64,000 nucleotides of DNA, taken from positions 1 to 64,000 of the forward strand of contig NZ_VCJO01000002.1 of the NCBI RefSeq assembly GCF_009712475.1, in the 5' to 3' direction. How positions within the stretch are numbered: the stretch's first letter is position 1; each line of letters opens with the position of its first letter. The notes below the pieces were generated by a model. The model was not told where the DNA came from and ran no database searches. It saw nothing but the letters and a program-made list of their open reading frames with translations. The translations under genes were made by a program, and so were the position numbers. Source of the stretch: Micromonospora sp. CP22 (GTDB taxonomy: Bacteria > Actinomycetota > Actinomycetes > Mycobacteriales > Micromonosporaceae). Below are positions 58,388 through 64,000 of this stretch, in pieces.

Positions 58388-61300
58388 GTGACGGATCTTG
58401 AGCGGGGCATCTACGAGCACGTCGTCACGCGCGACCTGGCCGACCGGCTTCAGCACATCGACCCTGCGCTGATCCAGCACGCGAAGCTCGACCCGGCTGA
58501 CGCCCCGGACGCTCTCGCCCGGCACATCGCTGCTCTGGCCCACCGCGCCCTGCACGCGGTCGCTGGCGGCGACGACAAGCTCCACCGCCAAGTCGAGTTG
58601 GCCAATCACATCGCCGAGGCGATCGCCGCCCTCAGCCCGCAGGCCGCCGCCGTCCAGGACCAGGTCACCGACGCGAAGCGCCTTCTGCACGCCATCGCCG
58701 CCCCACCGATCCCGCCCGCACAGCCCACCTTTCCGGCACGCCCCACCACCCCGCTCTCCAGCGGCGCGCTACTGGTCAACGGCCGGCACCAGCCACGCAT
58801 CGGTCACGAGGTCACCCACGAGATGGCCTCGGCCGACCAGGTCGACCTGCTCTGCGCGTTCATCAAGTGGCACGGCCTGCGTCTCATCGAACCCGCCATC
58901 CGCGACCTGATCGAGCGAGGGGGTCGCCTCCGGGTCATCACCACCACCTACCTCGGTGCCACCGACCAGCGTGCCCTGGACCGGCTCGCCGAGTTGGGTG
59001 CCGAGATCAAGGTTTCCTACGAGACCCGGACCACCCGCCTGCACGCCAAAGCGTGGCTGTTCCGCCGCAACAACGGCATGACCACCGCGTACGTCGGTTC
59101 GTCGAACCTGTCGAAGGCCGCGCTGGTCGACGGCGTGGAGTGGAACGTCCGGATCTCCAACGTCGAGCAGCCGTACGTCATCGACACGTTCACCGCGACG
59201 TTCGAGGATTACTGGCACGATCCGGCGTTCGAGGATTACCACCCCGGCAGGGACGCCGACCGGCTCCGCATAGCGCTGCGCGGGGAGCGGCGCGACGAGG
59301 CACCGACCGAGATCGCCAACCTGGATGTGCGGCCGTACCCGTACCAGGCCGAGATTCTGGCTGACCTCGACGCCGAGCGTAAGGTCCACGGCCGCTGGCG
59401 CAACCTTGTGGTCATGGCGACCGGCACGGGCAAGACGATCGTGGCGGCGCTCGACTACCGGAGGCTGCACCGGGAGAAGGCCGTCGACTCGCTGCTCTTC
59501 GTCGCCCATCAGGAGCAGATCCTGCGGCAGAGTTTGGCGACGTTCCGGCAGGTCATGGGGGACGGCAGCTTCGGCGAGACGCTCGTCGGGGGCCGGGCGC
59601 CGCAGCGCTGGCGGCACGTCTTCGCCTCCATCCAGTCGCTGCACCGGCGGGAGATCGACCCCGAGGCGTACGACATGGTGATCGTCGACGAGTTCCATCA
59701 TGCGGAAGCGCCGACGTACGCCCGACTGCTGAACCGGCTGAAGCCGCGCGTACTCCTGGGATTGACCGCGACCCCCGACCGCAGCGACGGCGGCGACGTG
59801 CGGCGGTGGTTCGATGGCCGCGCCGCCGTTGAGCTGCACCTGTGGGAGGCCCTCGAACGACAGTTGCTGGCGCCGTTCCAGTATTTCGGGCTGCACGACG
59901 ACGTGGACCTGTCGCAGTTGCGCTGGAAGCGCGGGCAGGGGTACGACCCGACGGAGCTGGACGGCGTCTACACCGGCAACGACGCGCGGGCACGGATGGT
60001 GCTGCGGGCGGTACGTGACACCGTCGATGTCGACCGGATGCGGGCGCTCGGGTTCTGCGTGAGCATCGGGCACGCCGAGTTCATGGCGGACTGGTTCAGC
60101 CGGCACGGCGTGCCGTCGGCGGCGGTGACGTCGCGGACCACAGATCGGCAGGCCCTGCTCAAGCAGTTCAAGGACGGCACGCTCCGGGTGCTGTTCACCG
60201 TTGACCTGTTCAACGAGGGCGTCGACCTGCCGATGGTCGACACGATCCTGATGCTGCGGCCCACCGAGAGCGCCACCATTTTCCTCCAGCAGCTTGGCCG
60301 TGGGCTGCGCCTGGACGACGACAAGCCCTGCCTGACCGTGCTCGACTTCATCGGCGGGCAGCATGCCAACTTCCGCTTCGACCTCCGCTGGCGCGCTTTG
60401 ACCGGGGTCAGCCGCCGCGCGATAACCGATGCGGTACGCGACGACTTCCCGTCCCTGCCGAGCGGCTGCCACATTCAGCTCGACCGGGTGGCCAAGGAGA
60501 TCGTGCTGGCCAACCTGCGCTCGGCGGTGCCGACCTCGAAGACAGGCCTGACGAAGGAGTTGCGGCTGCTCGGGGACGTCAGCCTGGCCGATTTCCTGCA
60601 CGAGGCCGGCGTGGAGATCGAGGACGTCTACCGGTCGGCGAGCGTCGGCGGGTGGACCGGGTTGCGGCGGCTCGCCGGGCTGGAAACCTCGCCGGGCGGG
60701 CGCGACGACCGCGAGTTGGGGCGGGCCATCGGGCGGATGCTGCACCTGGACGACCCGGACCGGCTCGACCTGCTGGCCCGGGTGGCAGCCGGCGAGCGGC
60801 CGGCGGCCGGGCGGCTGTGGGACATGCTGCACTTCGACCTGTGGGGGCCGAACGCGCCGCTCACCGAGCGCGAGGCCCGGCTGGCGCGGCTGCTCGCCGA
60901 GTCGGCGCGTTGCGCGGAGCTGCGGCAGGTCGCCGAGGTGTTGCGCGACCGCATCCACCGGGTCACGGTGCCGGCCGAGGGGTTGCCGCTCAACGTGCAC
61001 GCCCGGTACAGCCGCAATGAGGCGTGCGCCGCCTTCGGCATGCCGAACCCCGGGTCGCTGCGGGAAGGGGTGAAGTGGCTGCCGGACGCTCAGGCTGACA
61101 TCTTCTTCGTCACCCTGGTCAAGTCCGAGCAGCACTACTCCCCCACCACGATGTACGCCGACCGGGCCATCACCGACACGCTGTTCCAGTGGGAGTCGCA
61201 GAGCACCACCTCGTCGGCGTCGCCGACCGGGCAGCGCTACATCAACCATGAGAAGCAAGGCTCGACGGTGCATCTCTTCGTCCGGGAGACGAGGATTCCG

Positions 61301-61450
61301 GACCGTGACCTGGGCGCGCCAGCCTACCTGTACGCCGGCCCGATGACCTACCAGGAGCACAGCGGCGACCGGCCGATGCGGATCATCTGGCGGCTGCACC
61401 ACCCACTGCCCGCCGACATGTACGCCGCCGCCCGCGCCATCGCCGCCTGA
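58388..61450 (+). CDS. PLD-like nuclease/SF2 helicase/DUF3427 protein
   Basis: The 1020-residue protein starts at a GTG seven bases after GGGAGG. Domain order: a helical N-terminus (1-120), a phospholipase D-like nuclease domain (about 130-300; HxK at RLHAKAWLF with His219, then YVGSSNLSKAAL), and an SF2 helicase (about 315-700). The helicase has Walker A ATGTGKTIVA (Lys349), DEFH in IVDEFHHAE, GLTATPDR and the final QQLGRGLRLDDDK. A DUF3427 C-terminal region with LKSEQHYSPTTMYAD-like text (here VKSEQHYSPTTMY) follows. Such proteins occur in defence islands. It probably cuts and unwinds foreign DNA. Confidence 0.9.
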   Translation: MTDLERGIYEHVVTRDLADRLQHIDPALIQHAKLDPADAPDALARHIAALAHRALHAVAGGDDKLHRQVELANHIAEAIAALSPQAAAVQDQVTDAKRLLHAIAAPPIPPAQPTFPARPTTPLSSGALLVNGRHQPRIGHEVTHEMASADQVDLLCAFIKWHGLRLIEPAIRDLIERGGRLRVITTTYLGATDQRALDRLAELGAEIKVSYETRTTRLHAKAWLFRRNNGMTTAYVGSSNLSKAALVDGVEWNVRISNVEQPYVIDTFTATFEDYWHDPAFEDYHPGRDADRLRIALRGERRDEAPTEIANLDVRPYPYQAEILADLDAERKVHGRWRNLVVMATGTGKTIVAALDYRRLHREKAVDSLLFVAHQEQILRQSLATFRQVMGDGSFGETLVGGRAPQRWRHVFASIQSLHRREIDPEAYDMVIVDEFHHAEAPTYARLLNRLKPRVLLGLTATPDRSDGGDVRRWFDGRAAVELHLWEALERQLLAPFQYFGLHDDVDLSQLRWKRGQGYDPTELDGVYTGNDARARMVLRAVRDTVDVDRMRALGFCVSIGHAEFMADWFSRHGVPSAAVTSRTTDRQALLKQFKDGTLRVLFTVDLFNEGVDLPMVDTILMLRPTESATIFLQQLGRGLRLDDDKPCLTVLDFIGGQHANFRFDLRWRALTGVSRRAITDAVRDDFPSLPSGCHIQLDRVAKEIVLANLRSAVPTSKTGLTKELRLLGDVSLADFLHEAGVEIEDVYRSASVGGWTGLRRLAGLETSPGGRDDRELGRAIGRMLHLDDPDRLDLLARVAAGERPAAGRLWDMLHFDLWGPNAPLTEREARLARLLAESARCAELRQVAEVLRDRIHRVTVPAEGLPLNVHARYSRNEACAAFGMPNPGSLREGVKWLPDAQADIFFVTLVKSEQHYSPTTMYADRAITDTLFQWESQSTTSSASPTGQRYINHEKQGSTVHLFVRETRIPDRDLGAPAYLYAGPMTYQEHSGDRPMRIIWRLHHPLPADMYAAARAIAA

Positions 61451-61540
61451 TCCACCAGCACGGCGCGGCGGGGCAGCGAGTCATGACTTGCGGTGACAGA
61501 ATCGCGGACCTGCGGACCGACCAACGGCAGGGGCGACGCC

Positions 61541-62319
61541 GTGAATTTCGACTTCCTCATGACAGATCACCCGGCCTGGCACACGAACGGCTCGCATTGC
61601 CTCCGTGCCGCGCTGCTCGACTCGGGGACGTAGGGTTGATCGAGGTTCGGGGTTGCGAGGTCGCCGCTGCGCACTCGGTCGATGTCTTCGCGCTACCGTC
61701 GGATCCGCCTCGCCCAGCCGGGGCGCTTCACGGGTCGCTGCTGCCCGGTGGAGCGGTGGCCCGAATGCGCACACCCACCCTGTGGGAGGCACTCGCCACG
61801 GCGATCATCCGCCAGGTGATCAGGGCGGCTCAGGCACGGAAGTTGTACCGGGAGTTCTGCCGCCGCTTCGGCGATCGGATCGCACTATCCGAAGAGATCG
61901 AGCTCTTCGCTTTTCCGTCTCCGGAGCGCGTGCTAGCCATTAGTGATGACGGCTTTACGGAGAGTGGCATGGCGTTCAAGCGTCGTGCCCTCCGCCACAC
62001 CGCTGCTGCCTTCCTCGCTCAGCAGTCGTCCTGGTCGGAACTCGCACCGTCCGTCCTGGTCAAGGAACTCCAGGCTGTACCCGGGATCGGCCCATGGAGC
62101 GCGGGCGCCGCAGTCGCTGATTGGAGTCACGACTGGTCGCTCTACCCGCATGGCGACCTGGCCGTACGCACCTGGGCGCGTCACGCAAGCCCGGACCATC
62201 CATGGCCGAACGAGGAGTCGGCGTTCGTCCGCGAGTGGCGGCGAGTGACTGGTGAGCACCTCGCCGTCTACACACTGCTCACCCTCGCTCACGGAACTCG
62301 ACACGCCGCTGCCGTCTGA
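61541..62319 (+). pseudogene. AlkA-like DNA glycosylase, frameshifted
   Basis: Two frames must be joined. Frame 1 starts at a GTG at 61541 (VNFDFLMTDHPAWH, GSHCLRAALLDSG) and ends at TAG 61631. Frame 2 continues from 61627 with DVGLIEVRGCEV to the stop at 62319. The shift lies at a run of four G (61624-61627); one extra G would restore a continuous protein. The later part has the HhH-GPD motif ELQAVPGIGPWSAGAAVAD and the catalytic Asp in YPHGDLAVRTWA. It would remove alkylated bases from DNA. It may be a true pseudogene, an assembly error in a homopolymer, or a -1 slip site. Confidence 0.72.
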
Positions 62320-63766
62320 CTGGCCGATTCTCGGCGCCGGGCCGGACGCACCGATCGATCTCCTGCTGGTCAACGCACCGCTTCGCGACTACTCGCTCCG
62401 GCCTCGCGTCAACGACTTCACCCTCCCGGTGCTGGGGATGGGTTACCTCGCGACCTACGCCGCCTCCCAGGGATTCACGGTCGGAGTCCTCGACGGTGAG
62501 GCGCTCGGCCTTGGAATCGACCGCATCCAGAGGATCGTCAACGAGGCCGCACCTCGCTGGGCGGGATTCAACCTCCTCGCCCCCACCTACGAGTTGAGCG
62601 CCACCATCGCGGCCGGCCTCGACCCAGCGATCCACATCATGGTCGGTGGGCACCAAGCCAAGGCCATGCCGGAAACCGTCATCGAGGACCCGAGATTTCA
62701 GCGGCTGGAGGCGCTCGTTGTCGGCGAGGGCGAAACCCGAGTAGCGGAGTTGCTCGACGATCGCCGCCGGCGAGCCGAACTGCCGGGGGTGCTGTGGCGG
62801 GATCCGGTGCTCGGAAAGCCGGTGACCGGGGGTATGCCGGGCAAGGCATGGCACCTGGCACCGGACATCAACGCCCTGCCCTTCCTCGACCGCCGTTTCT
62901 TCGCTGCAGACCCGTACCGCCCGAACCATGGTCCGTTGGAGGCAGCGATGGTGGGCGCTCGGGGATGCCCCTACGACTGCACCTTCTGCGGGGCGGCCGT
63001 CAGCGCCAACCCTGATGTGACGATCCGGACCCGCGAACCTTCCAACATCGTCGCCGAAACGGACGACCTGCACCGCCGCTACGGCGTGACGGCCTTCCGG
63101 TTCGTCGATGATCTGTTCCTGGGCTATGAGCGTTTCATCCGCAGCTGTATGGCGACGTTCGCCGAGGAGAACGTCGGCGGCCGGTACATCTGGGATGCCA
63201 CCGGTCGCATCAATATCCTCGCCCGCGCCGACGATGTTCTGCTGGAGACGCTCGCCGCTAACGGTTGCCGAGAGGTGGCGCTCGGTATCGAGTCCGGCAG
63301 CGAACGCGTGCTGCGTTACATCGGCAAGCGCATCAGACCGGAGCTCACCAGGGAGGTTGTTCGACGGCTCACACGTCTCGGCATCAACGTCAAGGGATAC
63401 TTCATCCTCGGCCTGCCGACCGAGACACCTGCCGAGCTGGAAATGACGGTTCGGCACGTACATGAGCTGTGGGACATCAGCGAGAACCAAGCTGGCGGTT
63501 TCCGCGCGAGTGTCTTCGAGTTCCGGCCCTACCCGGGCACGCCGGAGTGGCACCGGCTGCTAGCGACCGGCCGGTATGAGGCAGCCCAACTCCTCGCCTA
63601 CACGGCGGTCGACCTGACCAATGACGGACTCGACGAAGCCATGCGGGCCCGCGACGAGTTCAACTTCTCGGTGAATCTTCAGTTCGGGGAGGTCGAGTTG
63701 TCTCACGTACGTCGGCGGCTCATCGAGTTGGCCCGTGCTCAGCACGAACGGTTGATCAGCCCGTGA
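62252..63766 (+). CDS. B12-binding-type radical SAM protein
   Basis: The 504-residue protein starts at a GTG inside the end of the glycosylase gene. An N-terminal cobalamin-binding-like Rossmann domain (about 30-190; DLLLVNAPLRDYS, GMGYLATYAASQGFTVGVLDGEA, VGGHQAKAMPETV, VVGEGETR) precedes the radical SAM barrel. The 4Fe-4S site is GCPYDCTFCG (Cys239, 243, 246). It continues through FRFVDDLFLG, ALGIESGSERVLRYIGK and GYFILGLPTET. It should generate a 5'-deoxyadenosyl radical to alkylate or modify a substrate. The kinase gene that follows overlaps its stop (GTGA). The substrate is unknown. Confidence 0.9.
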   Translation: MSTSPSTHCSPSLTELDTPLPSDWPILGAGPDAPIDLLLVNAPLRDYSLRPRVNDFTLPVLGMGYLATYAASQGFTVGVLDGEALGLGIDRIQRIVNEAAPRWAGFNLLAPTYELSATIAAGLDPAIHIMVGGHQAKAMPETVIEDPRFQRLEALVVGEGETRVAELLDDRRRRAELPGVLWRDPVLGKPVTGGMPGKAWHLAPDINALPFLDRRFFAADPYRPNHGPLEAAMVGARGCPYDCTFCGAAVSANPDVTIRTREPSNIVAETDDLHRRYGVTAFRFVDDLFLGYERFIRSCMATFAEENVGGRYIWDATGRINILARADDVLLETLAANGCREVALGIESGSERVLRYIGKRIRPELTREVVRRLTRLGINVKGYFILGLPTETPAELEMTVRHVHELWDISENQAGGFRASVFEFRPYPGTPEWHRLLATGRYEAAQLLAYTAVDLTNDGLDEAMRARDEFNFSVNLQFGEVELSHVRRRLIELARAQHERLISP

Positions 63767-64000
63767 GCGGGCGCTTCGTCGTCCTCGACGGGCCCAGCGG
63801 CGTCGGCAAGACGACGGTCACCGAACTGCTCGCGGAGTTGCTGCGGGCCGACGGCTGGGACGTGCACCGAACCAAGGAGCCCACGCGTAGCCGATTGGGC
63901 GAGGCGGCGCGCTACGGCACGGACGAGTACCGCGGTCTCACCCTCGCCTGTCTCGTAACCGCTGACCGCTATCACCACCTGGAGACCGAGGTCCGGCCCG
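63763..64000 (+). CDS. Thymidylate-kinase-like nucleotide kinase, partial
   Basis: The reading frame starts at a GTG overlapping the radical SAM stop and runs off the window after 79 codons. The start is RFVVLDGPSGVGKTTVTELLAELL (Walker A GPSGVGKTT), then TKEPTRSRLGEAARY and LACLVTADRYHHLE, the thymidylate kinase-like P-loop and DRYxH region. In cells these enzymes phosphorylate dTMP; in this position a role in the same pathway as the radical SAM protein is plausible. The full length cannot be seen. Confidence 0.85.
   Translation, partial: MSGRFVVLDGPSGVGKTTVTELLAELLRADGWDVHRTKEPTRSRLGEAARYGTDEYRGLTLACLVTADRYHHLETEVRP

Noticed and set aside
58769..61402. 877-residue minus-strand open frame opposite the PLD-helicase gene
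   Set aside because: High-GC antisense shadow; the plus-strand frame has clear helicase motifs and the antisense protein is low-complexity Arg/Pro/Val-rich.
61483..61540. ATG at 61483 as start of the DNA glycosylase
   Set aside because: The resulting N-terminus lacks family motifs, while a better N-terminal match lies in the other frame from 61541.

Overview
The window is high-GC DNA with strong third-position G/C bias, frequent GTG starts and many GTGA/ATGA start-stop overlaps. Together with the gene content (F420-type nitroreductase, DrrA-type ABC exporter, CU044_5270-like domain, GH15 hydrolase, many two-component systems) this points to an actinomycete, most likely Micromonosporaceae (Micromonospora or a close relative). 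The genus is an inference from protein flavour and dispersed-repeat style. I saw no rRNA, tRNA or CRISPR array. LAYOUT: 0-7 kb: a truncated LamG/RHS-type surface protein, a GNAT acetyltransferase, an aldo/keto reductase, a LigD-like phosphoesterase fused to a degenerate ligase domain, a threonine synthase-like enzyme, a GH15 glycosidase and a cupin. 7-11 kb: an OmpR-type two-component system with a divergent membrane-anchored protein and a downstream PepSY protein; a shared 15-nt motif upstream of both suggests one regulon. 11-20 kb: scattered single genes (sulfotransferase, beta-family protein, cysteine-less HesB-like protein, pentapeptide-repeat protein, serine hydrolase, NAD-binding protein, a possible caspase-like DUF6642 protein, a secreted M15 peptidase). 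20-25.3 kb: a NarL-type two-component system divergent from an ABC exporter operon, closed by a perfect terminator. 25-30 kb: a secreted M28 peptidase with a His-Gly tail, a membrane serine hydrolase with an ArsR-type regulator, and a ParA ATPase coupled to a small Rho-N/SAP-like protein. 30.5-37 kb: a large membrane NACHT NTPase, a second aldo/keto reductase behind a MerR-type promoter, and a DrrAB-like exporter. 37-44 kb: an AAA regulator-like ATPase and an Upf1-like helicase, each followed by a 60-bp palindromic element, then a DHA2 MFS exporter and a GYD protein. 44-50 kb: a TetR regulator and alpha/beta hydrolase sharing two near-identical operators, then an S-4TM pore-forming-effector-like gene divergent from a kinase-like/TM/extracytoplasmic fusion gene, a candidate new signalling or defence pair. 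50-54 kb: secreted proteins, an F420-type enzyme, and a coupled operon of a CRND/HRWG-motif small protein, a DivIVA-like protein and a globin-like reductase. 54-64 kb: an accessory island with an XRE-DUF5919 regulator coupled to an inositol-monophosphatase-like enzyme, a 5'-truncated Mrr endonuclease, DarTG toxin-antitoxin, a PLD-helicase-DUF3427 protein, a frameshifted AlkA-like glycosylase, a B12-type radical SAM protein and the start of a thymidylate-kinase-like gene. HOW GENES WORK TOGETHER: much of the window is sensor/regulator-plus-effector modules. Conflict or stress genes concentrate at 30.5-33.7 kb (NACHT), 46-49.6 kb (S-4TM and kinase fusion) and 54-62 kb (XRE, Mrr, DarTG, helicase). 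Three paralogues of a CRND...CRLHRWG small-protein family are scattered through the window (13.6, 20.2 and 53.7 kb). Family names come from recognition of motifs, not from searches.
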